NCBI GenBank assembly: GCA_947652115.1
Contig: OX393573.1
Location: 2,060,857-2,124,856, forward strand
Reading direction: 5' to 3'
Source of the DNA: Blastomussa wellsi
Taxonomy: Eukaryota > Cnidaria > Anthozoa > Scleractinia > Plerogyridae
DNA length: 64,000 nucleotides
In this document: piece after piece, positions 22,619-34,674 of the stretch
Layout of the letters: each line of letters starts with the position of its first letter
Numbering within the stretch: position 1 is the stretch's first letter
Translations under genes and position numbers: made by a program
Notes under the pieces: generated by a model
The model's database searches: none
The model's input: the letters and a program-made list of their open reading frames with translations, nothing else
What the model was told of the DNA's origin: nothing

Positions 22619-25261
22619 TCATCGAATCCATAGGTTAAGTGAATAGGACTGGGATGGTGCGGTACTTGTGTAAGCATTATAACCAAAGTCATATTCAGTT
22701 TGGCCACATCCTTGTTCAACAAAAGAAGCTTCGTCCGCTTCAGTTATTCCAATCCCGTGATCAGCATGCTCACAAGCCTTTCCTCCTCCTCCACCAATCA
22801 TCATCAAGGATCCATCCATCTCCACTTCACACCAGAAGCCGATCCTGTTGGCGCTTTGGATGCTTCCACTGCACTCAGCCTGTTGAAACCCGTCTGTTGA
22901 CTTGTATTGACCGCCATATTGAACCCGACAGCTTCCGAGACACTTGTCACTGGCCCAATTCTTTCCATTTCTAAAGTCGCCATAACTTGTGATTTTAGAT
23001 CGGAATGTTTGTCCAGCCAAACAGTTACCTGTGGTCTGTAACAAAGGAGTGTGACTGGGGTCATCACTGCGCGTGACTTTAAACTCTATGCCGCTGACCA
23101 GCCAAAAGGCTGGTGAGATCATGTCGGTGTTACTAGACGGATTAATTGTTGTTCCCATGGCAACCTGCTGATCATACCACCAGTACCCAGTGTCCTTCAT
23201 CCAATTTTTTATCATCACTGTTTGAGAATCGGGCAGTGAGAGTCCATCCTTTGCTGTCATTTGTCATGTGGCAGTATACCTAGTAAGGGGACGAGGAAAA
23301 TGTGTCAAAGGCATAACCTAACATTTTTAAGAGACAAATTACGTAAAAATGGTCAATATTTTATTGAATTTTTGTTAGCTGCAGCATGTTCACTTTTTCC
23401 AGGTTTTCAACTGGCGAGTTACCAAAGATTTCAACCAGACTAATTGCTCGCAACAATGTTCAACCCCGTTCAATGCATTTACTTTGTCTGACAAGTCAGA
23501 AGAAACGGAAAACGATGCAAAATCAAGCCAAGTTGCTAATTTAGTGTAGAAATGGACGAATTTCATGATTTCAATTAACAAAAATGGGAAAAAGAAGAAC
23601 TGTGTCAAAACAGTCAATGTTTGGCAAAACCTGTGTGTTCTTATACGGTTGCACTGGCAATGTCTAAGATCCTGATCACGTGGTTGATACATTAAAATTT
23701 CCTCAAAGGATAAATGAAAAGCTAATGAAAGTTCCTACGTCAGAGTAAATCCTCTTTTCAAAGGGCGTGGGGGGAGGATGGGGAGCATCTACCCCCCTCT
23801 TTATATTAGTTTCTTTATATTGCTTACCTTAAATGAAACATTTCTATTTTTTAGGAGGTATTCTCCGCTCGATAACTTCTGGCTTGCGTTCATTTGCACC
23901 TCGTCACATGAAGAAGCATGATCTGACAGACAATTAAAAAGACTGGTGATATATCACGTTTTCACGCATTTTTTTTCGATCATAAGAGCATTCTAAGTAC
24001 GACTTTCTTGTTCATAGTTTTCACAGCCAGTGTTTTTCCATTTTTTAGGGGAAAGAAAGTGATGTTAACCACTTTGTTAATTACTTTTTTGACACACTGC
24101 CATTTCTCTGTCACGTTCCTGGTCTTCAATATTAACATAAGGAATAAGCAACATGTCTTCGTTATGTCAATCATAAACGTTTAGTAGTTGGATTTTCTGC
24201 CATCTCTAACATTGTTTATGGCCAGAGATTCGCTTTGAAATTAAACTGGACTGCAAAATCTGAAGCATCTTTATTGGGTGTAAGGGCATAACATTATGCT
24301 ACATTACTGCAAATTGCAACAGTTTCTTACCGATTTTAATTCCGCAATTTTCCCCAGTCCAAGGTAGTTTGCAAGAGCACGAAAATGCTGCTTTGGTTTC
24401 ATCTGACAAACAAGAGCCACTATTGAGGCAGCCGGTCATCAGGCACCCCTTACAAGTTAAATAAGAACAGAACAAAAACCAATTAACGTCAAAGCGGAAA
24501 ATAACCTAGCCTGCGAACAGGCTCTCCAGTGGGAACGCTTGGGGTGGAAATTTCTGTGAGCAAAGGGAGCCGAATTTGCGAGCGACGCGAGTCTTCCTTC
24601 TTCCCGGCCAGGTCACGCTCGGCTCGCTTAGCTCGCAGAAAATGTTCTTCGCCTAAAGCCCCACTGTGTATCCTGTTCGCAGGCTAGGGATAAAAAGCTG
24701 AGCAGATAACGCAACTTAAGTTAATTAAATAATTAATTAATTAATGGTTTTCGTATTTTGATGTCAGAGTTGTTTTTTTCCCCTAGCAATGTTCATGTTC
24801 ACCTGGTTTATGCTTTGAAAGTTCTGCAAACGGTGTTAAACTAAGCCCTGTTCGAGCAAAAAATTCTTCTGACTCAGCTGCTAAGTATTGCGTATTTCAA
24901 GCAAACACATCAGAACAATTACCTTTAAGAGCAAGGAAAACGTAACTCCTTGTTGATCAATAATTTCGGTGTCTGTGTCGATGGCCCCGTGCTTGTTTAG
25001 TTCGCAAGTGCCTTTGCCGTTCCTCTCGGATGGCACCTTGAAGTTTGATGAAGAACACCAAGAATTTCTCAAGCACGAATGGCTACATGATGTCAAACTG
25101 GGAGACTTAAACCGTTTGACAACATGTCCTTTAAGCAGTTTATTTTCCCGAGTCTTGAAGAATGCCGAACGAGAAGATGTTGAGTCTTCCTCGGCGGTGA
25201 TAAAGGCAACTTTAAATATTCCATGGAAAAGGACAATGAACAAAACTTGTTTCGCGTTCAT
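22619..25261 (-). pseudogene. Secreted PAN/apple-EGF-fibrinogen-like protein, frameshifted copy
   Basis: Four exons in transcript order: 25261-24923, 24448-24331, 23922-23828, 23279-22619. The ATG at 25261 is chosen because it opens directly into a signal peptide (NAKQVLFIVLF) and matches the start of the paralogue at 29815. Exon 1 (113 codons) holds a PAN/apple-like domain (SCSHSCLRNSWCSSSNFK, TCELNKHG). Exon 2 is one EGF-like domain (GCLMTGCLNSGSCLSD, six Cys). Exon 3 is a linker. Exon 4 encodes a fibrinogen-like C-terminal domain ending YSLNLWIR. Exon 4 has six A at 23205-23210 where the paralogue has five, shifting the frame after SDDK, so translation from the correct acceptor would fail. 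This may be a true pseudogene or a homopolymer error. Elsewhere the coding sequence is open and well conserved, so the defect is recent or artefactual. Likely extracellular; skeletal-matrix relatedness is inference. Confidence 0.75.
24507..24686. mobile_element. Foldback element with TAGCCTGCG termini
   Basis: The left end tagcctgcgaacaggct mirrors the right end cctgttcgcaggcta. About 180 bp, no coding capacity, in the first intron of the minus PAN-EGF gene. The terminal TAGCCTGCG is shared with the hairpins at 48478-48566 and 57700-57762. Confidence 0.7.
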
Positions 25262-28200
25262 CGTTGAACGGTAGTCAGTTCGGAATGGAAAGGAAAACCA
25301 AAGAATAGACTTCAAATTCTATTTTAAGGAGGGTATGTCATTGTTAGGTGAAACAACACGCAACGATTGGTCTATTCTTGTCAGTTCAGTTTCCGAGGTG
25401 GCTCATTGGACTTTAGGGTGATATAGACATGAATGGTAAGGGGTAGAGGGGTGGGATGTAGTGTATGTGTATTCGAGGGGGGGGGGGGGGGTGGTGGTGC
25501 CTGACGGGAAAGGTTTCAAAGAAAACCTTTATCAACTTGTAATGTAAATAGTATTGTATTATCCGCGTAAAGAATAGCGAAAGCAATTGTCTGGGGGGTG
25601 ATTTCCAACTGAAAAGCAGAAGGTGGTAGAAAGAATACACTGGTTTCTTCCTTTACAAAGTTCGACGAGTGTCGCTGTCAGACTGCCCCTGTGTAGTACC
25701 CCTGGTTTTAATGATAGTAATTTTATATGCCTTGTTTATTCCTTTGTTTGGTGCGGCTTTAAACTCACCTCGCACAAAATTTGTTTGAAACAATCTTCTC
25801 TTTCTGTAGATTATTGGCAGCAGTCGCAGTCAAATGGGAATATATCGAAATATATCGTTATACGAGGGAAATCGTACGACGGTTTTCTGGCAGTGTAGTA
25901 AGAAATGCGTCATATTTTATTCGTTATGCACAAAAAAGCCCGTCTGTTTTCCTTTCTAGGTGGAATGATCATTTTGGAAAAGCTTCAAATTTATTGACTT
26001 ATTTACATTATTACGTCTGCAGAATGTCAGCAAATATTCAAGAAATTAAACATAGAAATGTCTTCTTGTGTTTTTGAAATAGAATGGGACGTGCACCTTT
26101 AACAAAGGTGGCCCTTTTATTAGGCCAGAAAATAAGCTAACAAGAAAAACGGTGTAGAGAGTTTGATAACAACATGGGCACATCCTCTCCGGCCCAACTG
26201 CCTTTAGAAATAATAGTCAGTTGAAAGAAACAGCTTGTTTTGCGAATTGCATATGCTTAATTTTAATGATTACAATGCTGAGCGTATGAGAAATTGAATT
26301 TTTAATTACAGCCAGCCATACATGTAGGTCTCCTTTGTTTAAATGCTTATTTTTACGTAAAAAAATTCGAATGGTCCTGAACATATAGGCTTTGGTGCTA
26401 TTTGGTTAATATATTACTCCACGTATATCTCTGAAAAATGAACTAATATTTTTTAACTTTCTATAATTAAGCAATGGGAAGTTAATTTTTAACACCTCAC
26501 ATCTGCAAACGCAACGGAAAGAATTAACCATTACCCATAAGAGTGTGAGCTAATATATTATTTTAACAGTTATCCGGATGGATGTGGTTTGATTTGAGCT
26601 GCCTTTTTTAGGGCGAAAAAATCCCTCAGGTTTTTAACAGGCTCTTTCCGAGCTCTCTTTGGCCGCTGTTTCAAAACGAGTCTAAGCGCGAGACCATTCT
26701 TGTGAAAATGTGTTTTACCTGCATGTTTATATTAGACTGCAAAACAGCCACCCCTCTTCATTCGTAGGCTATATGTTAATTTCCATGCAAAGGAAACTCA
26801 TTTTCATAGGGAATGGTTTCGCACTTAGACTCGTCTTCAAACCGAAGTAAAAAGAAACTTGGATATGGCTTAGAGGCTCACCATCAATCATGTTTCACGA
26901 TCTGTACAAGCCCGCAAATGATCCCGGCCCGCAAATGATCCCGGGACCGCAAATGATCCCCAAATTGCGAAACAAATGTCATTAAGTCATTTTATTTTTT
27001 GTGAAAAGCGTTCAAAAGCTTTCGAATTTTTCGATAACAATCCTTCTCAATCTTCCACAGTTAGCCACAGTTAGGCGCGTCGCGCTGTAAACTAATACAT
27101 TCCGCACAGACAGATCGACAAAGTTCTTATTTACATTAGTCAAAGCGCGTGAAAACTAATAATATTGTAACTTGCATGAATGGATATGTATTGTTTTGCT
27201 TTTGTCTCGCGCTATTGCTCGCTTTCGCCTCATACGTGTTCGCTCTTGTCGGCGATCTTGATCAATTTCTGTCTTTTTCGAATGAGCTGCCCAACGTGAG
27301 TGACTGGCGGTCGAACAATTAATTAATTAATTAATTAATTATTTTTAATTAATTAAAGATTTATAACGCGCCCTTTCCATGCAAATATGAAACAACATCT
27401 AAATACCAGGAGTAAATCAATCACAAGTCTTACACAATTAGACTTCAGCGCTCCCTTAGGTGTAAAAAAGCGTTGGATGTAATAACTAGAATATAAGCGG
27501 AAAATTCTTTCATCATGATGCCACAATTACAGCCAAGTTAAGAAAACTGTGAACACCAGAAATGTTTATGGAGTGTTATAATGTGTTCCAAAGAAAAAGC
27601 CAATCAGAAAACAGCAACGTTCATCAGTTTGTTGTTTTGAGGTTTGTTCGCGTGTCCTGAACTTTGCTGTGATTGGTTACTACACAATCAACATTCCCGA
27701 AATATTTCAGGTGTGTATTTCTTTTCTAAATGCCAGCAGCTGATGAGTCCATATTTGGCATACATATTGTAACACACCTCTGAAGCCTATTTCTGAAGTT
27801 TTTTGTAAAGTTGGTGGTTTCCATGGCGACGAAGAGATCAATTGCGACCTATTTTTCCATTTTGCATAAAATCCCTTCTCCTCAGTCATAGTTTCAGCTT
27901 CAGATGAGTGAATCAAGTTGATATTTTTAATTTCTTTTCTAATTGCGATTTAAATAATTACTCCATTATTCTCTTTTATGCATTTGTGTCAAGAACACAC
28001 TCGGCTATCGCCTCGCTTGCCACTTTCTTGTTCTTACCACATTATGACGTCAGATTTAACAGACTCACGGCAACATGGTAGGAACCAATCAAAATGCGTC
28101 CACAGTTGCAATTGGACTTATTATGTAACTAGACGCATGACTGCGTGTACTCGGGCTGCTCGTTTTCACTGAAACTTGATTTTTATGTATAAATATAGAT

Positions 28201-29814
28201 TAACTACAAAACCGCGATAACTCTGTGTCACCTTATGTACAGCTATGAAAGTGTTTTATACCGATGTGACAAGATCGAATGGTTGTCTGTGAATTTGCAT
28301 ATTTATAGTAGTTTACATATCATTTCTGGTTCGTAAAATGCAGAGATAGTTGGAGCCTCTAACTTCCGCTGACTTGGATTGAATAGACAATAAAATGTAT
28401 TCTATGATTGCCCACCCCGCCAACTTTGCACTTTATAATTTGAAACTCGTGTATTTCAACTTTTGTTTATTGACATGTACACGGATCACTCATAAATGTT
28501 CGCTCGTAAATTGATCTCTCGTAAGGCATGCGGACTGACCCGTTCCGAACATGTTCAACGTCCTTTCGCTTGGGCCTACCGCGAACGGCTTGTTCGTTTC
28601 TATGTGATTTCAGCTACCTGGATTGAGCTTAAATTTTTGCTGAACTGTTCCTTAATACCTGCTCTACAATCTCCGATTTCTAAATATTGCCTTGTGCATG
28701 TTTGTTCAAGGGTATCACAGGCTTTAGAACCTCAAAATTTCGAGTGGCATAAAATGAAAACAAAGCAATATTTGAGAAATTGGCCGGAGACACCCTTTTG
28801 AAGGGCGATCTGTAGCGAATTAATTGCGATGCTAAACACGTTGCGGGAACAATCGGGGCGTGTAAAAGATCTTGATAAAATTGAGCAAAAGTTCGAAACC
28901 TATTATCCTTTCTAAAAAAAGAGTTCGGATTCCTAATTTATTTAGCTTTCAGAAAATGTATACTTTTGGGGGGTTTATTTTTAAAGCTTCGGTACGGAAA
29001 CGTGTTAACGTGAGATGGTCAGTTGAGGTATACTAATACCTTACAGGTGCATTTGTACTTGTTTTCTAAACTACTCGATGTTAAAAGCAGCTGACGGGTT
29101 CAGAATCAAACTCTTGCATATTTGGTTTGTTTGGACCGTACTTTTTGACACTAATAATATCAAATCACAAGAAAGCTGTACATGAGGGATGTATTTGGTA
29201 TTACGATTTTTTACGATTTACTCCACATTAAAAATTCATTATAAATAATAAATATAATGCATTTTACTTTAGCCGAATCGTGGCTACAATTTCGCAACAT
29301 GTACGTTATCGGTTTAAATAAAATTACTTCCAAAAAGGAATTGACAGGTCTGTGTCTGTGTCGCAATAGGAGTGCGCAATTTCCATATTCCCATTAACTA
29401 CCCATACTTATATTCATGAAAGAAATTGTGGACCCCTTTTAATTGAACATCTTTTTAAGATGATAAAGCATCAGACTAGTGTTAGTGGGGAGGCACCAAT
29501 TCATTTCAGACAACCTACAGGCACCATACATTTCTACAACCGTAAGTAAACAACCAAGACCTGCCAACTCCTGACAAAGGGAAATCTATGATACATGTCT
29601 GATACATGGCTTTATTTGTTAACGCAGGTTGGTAAGAGTCACCAAATGGCTGATGTGGACCTGTCTACCTAATTATAACATAAAATATGCAAAGATATAA
29701 AATAAAGCCTGTCCACTAATATTTAATTACATAAGCTAATTACGCCGGTATTCTTACTGACGCCATAAACATCACGAAAAGGGTTCAACTCCACACCAAA
29801 CTTCGGCGGACGTG
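25262..29814. other. Shared upstream region between head-to-head PAN-EGF paralogues
   Basis: About 4.55 kb between the two divergent start codons. I see no supported gene. Contents: a poly-G run (about 25478-25491), a foldback element at 26667-26843, a triple 16 bp repeat at about 26911-26962 (gcaaatgatcccgg phrases), an AATT microsatellite (about 27320-27356), and otherwise AT-rich unique-looking DNA. The 101-codon ORF at 28496-28801 has no recognisable domain. Confidence 0.55.
26667..26843. mobile_element. Foldback/MITE-like element
   Basis: The left arm phrase aaaacgagtctaagcgcgag with ccattcttgtgaaaatg mirrors the right arm cattttcatagggaatgg with cgcacttagactcgtctt. About 175 bp, no coding capacity. 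Confidence 0.65.
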
Positions 29815-32800
29815 ATGAAAGCCACGCAAGTTCTCGATTTTATCCTGATTCAAGGAATGGTAAATATCATAGTTTTTGGTGCAGAAAAAGATTCTACCGC
29901 TTCTCGTTCAGCATACCTATCAACACGGGAAAACCAGCGGCTTGTAGGGCACGTCGTCGAACATTTTGAGTCTCCCAATGTGATGTCTTGCAGCCATTCG
30001 TGCTTAGGGAATTCCTGGTGTACCTCGACAAACTTCAAGATGCCATCCGAGAAGAACGACACAGGAACTTGCGAACTAAACAAGCACGGGGCCATCGACG
30101 CAAACACCAAGTTTCATGATCAACAGGGAGTTACTTTTTCAATGATGCTTAAGGTAACACTATTGCATACTTTTTGTAACACGAGTTGACTTTCAACTAG
30201 TCACATAAAGGATGTCTCATCCAGAAGGAAGAGTTATACTTGTGGCTTGTTTGAAACTCTGTTATCTATTTAATTTATTGTGGTTTCTGTATGCGTAGAA
30301 GGTAAACTTGCATTTCCTTTTTTAGATGACAGGAAGAAACAACCCAGGTGTCAGTGATAGGACGGTCTGAAATGGTGCCTTTTAATGCCATTGATTTTTA
30401 AAAGGCAGCGCTTCTCTTGAAAAGAACAGCACAAGTGTATTCGCTTGCCTAATTCCTAGGCCTCGATTTTTCGTCGCGGTCAATCCGTTTTGGGTCACGT
30501 GGTCGGAGCGAAAAAGTGAGGCCATCCCCGGCCGTTCGCCCGCCTACGTCACCGAAATGAGTATGCCGTCATACTATACCGTGAAGGCCTGGGGAAAAAG
30601 CCGTACAGGAACTAGGCAATGTATTCGCCACCCTTTTAGTTATAAAGAGGCAAACCTCTGGAAGAGCTCGGTAAAGCATGTCAATCTTTGTTCCGAAGAA
30701 GCACTTTGCTTGGGTGAAAAGTGCAGTCTAAAAGAGTCCGCTATTGAAGAGGGAATTAAAATATGTTATTCTTCGTTCTGAAAGCGCTACTCGTGTCATC
30801 GACTCATTTAAGTAAGCCATTACCCATTCTTAAACGCTTCTCGTAAAAGGCATTATATTACACCATTCTTGATTCCAAGAGCCACTAGTCGTGAAGAGTG
30901 TAGCAAAATTTGTCACGTCTCCAATCTAAGCCATTTTAGAAAGTAGTCTGCATGAGAAGAAAAATACCGCTTACTTTTTTGAAATATCTTTTTCGTTACA
31001 GAGATATTCAAGTTTTCAAAATATGTAAATTTTGGCCGTCAATTTTGATGTTTCTCAATGACTCCAGATCTGCATGATTTCACAAGCATATTTATTTCTT
31101 AGGTAGGTCCTTTGGCCTGGTCTAATTTTTCTGGGCTAAAAATCACTCAAATACTGAGAACAGATTCGAGGGGACTGGAAAAGTGTGTCGTCATGGAAAC
31201 AGGATTTAGTTATAACTATATCTGTGTCGTCTGAAGAGCTATTTGTGTGCCAAGTTTCAATTATCTCTGTAGAAAACTGACCGAAATAGCCCTATTTATT
31301 TACTTGATATACAATTGGGTTGCATGGATGGCGTCATCAGTCTCCTAGTTTGCATATTTTACCAACTTTTTAAACTTGAATATCTCAGGAACTACTACAG
31401 AAAACGGAAAACGGCATTTTTAATCTCACATGAAGCACTGCAGTATGATTCCATTCAAAAAGCAAAGTGTAAAATTTGATCACCGTAGCTCTTTAAAAAA
31501 ATTTTGCAAATGTAGCGTGAATACTAGAGTAGTCCTTCTACAGTCGAGGGAACAAATGCCAGTTGATGACGGGACTATACCCACGGTGATCCCTCCCTGA
31601 AGTTGCTAACAAGAAACGGCTGCCCTGTTGGTGTACCAAGCTAATCCTCCGGGAATTGAATTCTGTTTTTATGCAAACATATCGATTGTCTTTTGTTTTG
31701 GTAATCCAATATGGCCGCTTATCACGTGAGTGAAAACGCTATATTCGCGAGCTGTCGGGCTAGTTTTTGATTGGATAAAATAAGTCGCAAAACTGGCACA
31801 AGTTCCCCCGACCGTAGTTATTCCCAGTGTAAGGTTCACCTTATCAAATACTGACGTGTACAATATCTCGCGCCAGCTAGCGCCAAAGGACGAAAGCTCA
31901 TTTAGTAGTCAGCAGTAGGCACACTTTCTTTTTTAGACATCCAATTCGTAGTTATCCAATCGATCCGTGATGACGTCACAAAAACTAAATTTATGAAATT
32001 ATGGGATTTACTGAGATATACTGAAAGTAAATGGCGAAGAATGCCTACTTGCCAAAAATCAGCATCTTATTTCAATTTGTTATTGTCTTCTTGGTTCTAA
32101 ACGTTTAGAACCAAGACAAAATTACATTATTTGTATGGAGTCACTAAAGCATGAAAGGACCAATATCTCACCCCCAAATTGAAATAAGATGCTGATTTTT
32201 GGCAAGTAGGCATTCTTCACCATTTACTTTCAGTATATCTTATCTTCTCATAATTTCATAAATTTAAATATTTGTGACGTCACCACTCCTATTTCAAACT
32301 TTTCAGGGGTGCCTCATGACTGGTTGTTTTAATGGTGGTTCGTGTTTGTCGGACGCGAAGAAACAAACATTTTCATGTTTATGTAAAGTACCGTGGTGTG
32401 GAGACAAATGTGAACTTTTTGAAACTGGTAAGGAAATTTTTACGTTTACACTGATTAAAAAGGGTTGCGTTAGATACATTTGAAAATTAGATCCAGACAG
32501 GTGGCACTTGGGGCTTCCGTGTGGGTTCACCACTAGTACTGATGTCGTCCTGTGGCCCCGTTCTATCAGTTCGTTTTCGTTCCATAGTTCTTCACCAGGT
32601 AACCTTGAAGAATCCACTCTGGGCAAGGATTCTTCGGTTCCTTTGATGCACCATAATCCGAGTGATCTTGGATTAATCTGTTTAATGAAGAAACATAAAA
32701 TCCGTTTTCGGATTTAAGAATCCAATCTTGGATCTTTTTTTTAAGAAACGCACCCTCAGTTAGCAAATAGTAAAAAGAGGTTATCTGCAATTGTTGTTCG

Positions 32801-34674
32801 TTCAATTCTGTGGACTTCCCAAGGATCTGTCTGACGACAAAGATCTGATCTGTACATGATCTGGCTCCCTTTCTTGGAACCAGTCTGTTGTTTTCTGATT
32901 TTCTCTTCCACCTCGGACGTCTGAGGATCAGGCGTTATTATCAACCGGTCTCGGTTAGCCCCCTTTTCCACCTCGATATACGTTTAGCTTTTTCGGCTGC
33001 TACTGGACGTCTGCGGTCGCAACGAATTCAAAGTCCTATTAAAAACTACGAATAATGCATAATTATGTCAAAAAGTAACGAATTTATTTTAATAAGTGCA
33101 ACAGTATTACCCTGGGTGCCAGAGGTTTTTTTGCAGTGAAGCAACTATACTATCAGTGATAGAGGCTTCGCTGCAAAAAAAGCCTCTGGCACACAGGGTA
33201 AAGTATTATTAATCTGATATTACATTGAATTTTTTTACGGATACCTATATAATCTAAGCAACTGTAGTCGACGCCAGCAGTCAAATACTTGCCCCTTTTC
33301 ACGAAGTGTCGTACTCTAGCTTGGTTGCGGGAGACCCGTGGCAAGCTTAATATTCGCTAGCTTGGTTCATGCGAACGACAGGCCAGAAATTTCGAAAGGG
33401 AAAACGCTTTACTTGTGACAATAAAGAAAAATGTGACTCGTATTTCAGATGCTTCTTCATGTGATGAGGCTCAAATGAAAGCAAACCTGACATTACTGAA
33501 TGGACAATACCTGCTAAGAAATAGAAGCACGTCATTTAAGGTAAGCAGAAGAAGTCGTATCATGATGGAAATGTAGTGGAATGAATGGGAAAGCAGAACG
33601 ACATCATGCCTTCAGCTTAAAGGAACCCAGTCAGGGAGTTAGCTAAATTTAGACGTAAAACCTTGCCCCCAAATTGAGTGAAATATGAAAATAACCAGTT
33701 ACAACAGTGAAGGGGCTTTTTAAATAACACAACAATTACGGATGGGCAAAAACTATAGACAATTTAAGCGGATTGCGATATGGGTAGGTTTTGGAACAGT
33801 TGTTTTTAACCTTTAATTCAATTCCTGGGACACATATTTGTTTGTAGGGAAGAAGTGAATTTGTTATTGAAATCCACGGAAGCAATTTGGTCGCAAGTAT
33901 ATACAGCTCATAGCGAGTATTTCCCAAAACTTAATAAAGTAGAGTAAACTCTAGCCGCGATAGTCTCTTTAATTTAATTCGCTCGTCCCTCATTAGGTAT
34001 ACTGTCACATGACAAATAACAGCAAAGGTTGGACTCTTATTGCCCGATTCTCAAATGACGATGATAAAAATTGGATGGATGACACCGGCTACTTGTGGTA
34101 TGACCAGCAAGTTGCCATGGGAACAACAACAAGTCCATCCGTTAACTCCGACACGATCTCGCCAGCGTTTTGGTTGGTCAGCGGGAATGAGTTTAAGATC
34201 ACGCGCAGTGATGACCCCAGTCATACTCCTCTGTTACAGACCACAGGTAACTGTTTGGCTGGACAAACATTCCGATCTAAAATCACAAGTTATGGCGACT
34301 TTAGAAATGATAAGGTTTGGGCCAGTAACCAGTGTTTGGGAAATTGCACCGTTCAATATGGCGGTCAGTACAAGTCAACAGACGGGTTTCAACAGGCTGA
34401 GTGCAGTGCAGACATCCAAAGCGCCAACAAGGTCGGCTTCTGGTGTCACTGGCAGTTTGACGCATCAGTGATGATGATTGGTGGAGGAGGGAAAGGCTGT
34501 TCACGCTCTGATCACGGGATTGGCATAACGGAAGCTGATAGCCTATCCGGCTTTCCGGCAAATGCAGGCGGGAGCAAACATAAGTACAGAGGGACTGAAT
34601 ACGACTTCGGTTTTGATGCTTATACATCTACCAAACCGTCCTATTCATATTCATTAAACCTGTGGATCCATTGA
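29815..34674 (+). CDS. Secreted PAN/apple-EGF-fibrinogen-like protein, intact copy
   Basis: Exons 29815-30153, 32307-32427, 33449-33540, 33997-34674 with GT/AG borders and phases 0,1,0, about 409 residues. The ATG at 29815 is preferred over the upstream in-frame GTG. Residues 1-22 form a hydrophobic signal peptide. About 23-113 are PAN/apple-like with MSCSHSCLGNSWCTSTNFK and TCELNKHG. About 114-153 are an EGF-like domain with six Cys. About 154-184 are a linker (SSCDEAQMKANLTLL). About 185-409 are a fibrinogen-related domain (YCHMTNNSKGWTLIARF, FWLVSGNEFKI, DHGIGITEAD, YSLNLWIH). The architecture resembles proteins annotated in corals as uncharacterised skeletal organic matrix protein 5-like; that link is from memory and not certain. 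It pairs head to head with the frameshifted copy at 22619-25261, with the same exon plan and an identical first exon length (339 nt). A MITE ends about 25 bp before exon 2. Confidence 0.85.
31971..32282. mobile_element. MITE with TGACGTCA termini, copy 1
   Basis: Arms of about 110 bp are reverse complements. The left arm starts tgacgtcacaaa and contains tgaaattatggg, gaatgcctacttgcc and aaaaatcagcatctta; the right arm contains taagatgctgattttt and ends tttgtgacgtca. No ORF. The same family appears at 40762-41039. It lies in intron 1 of the intact PAN-EGF gene, ending about 25 bp before exon 2. Confidence 0.8.
33107..33202. mobile_element. Small hairpin MITE (ACCCTG...CAGGGT)
   Basis: The left arm accctgggtgccagaggttt and its continuation ttttgcagtgaagc mirror the right arm gcttcgctgcaaaaaaa and gcctctggcacacagggt. 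About 95 bp in intron 2 of the PAN-EGF gene. Confidence 0.7.

Noticed and set aside
28496..28801. 101-codon ORF in the spacer between PAN-EGF genes
   Set aside because: No recognisable domain, no paralogue in the window, no visible splice or poly(A) context; likely chance.
30557..30781. 74-codon ORF in intron 1 of the PAN-EGF gene
   Set aside because: Peptide not recognised; the surrounding GC-rich block looks like part of a dispersed repeat.
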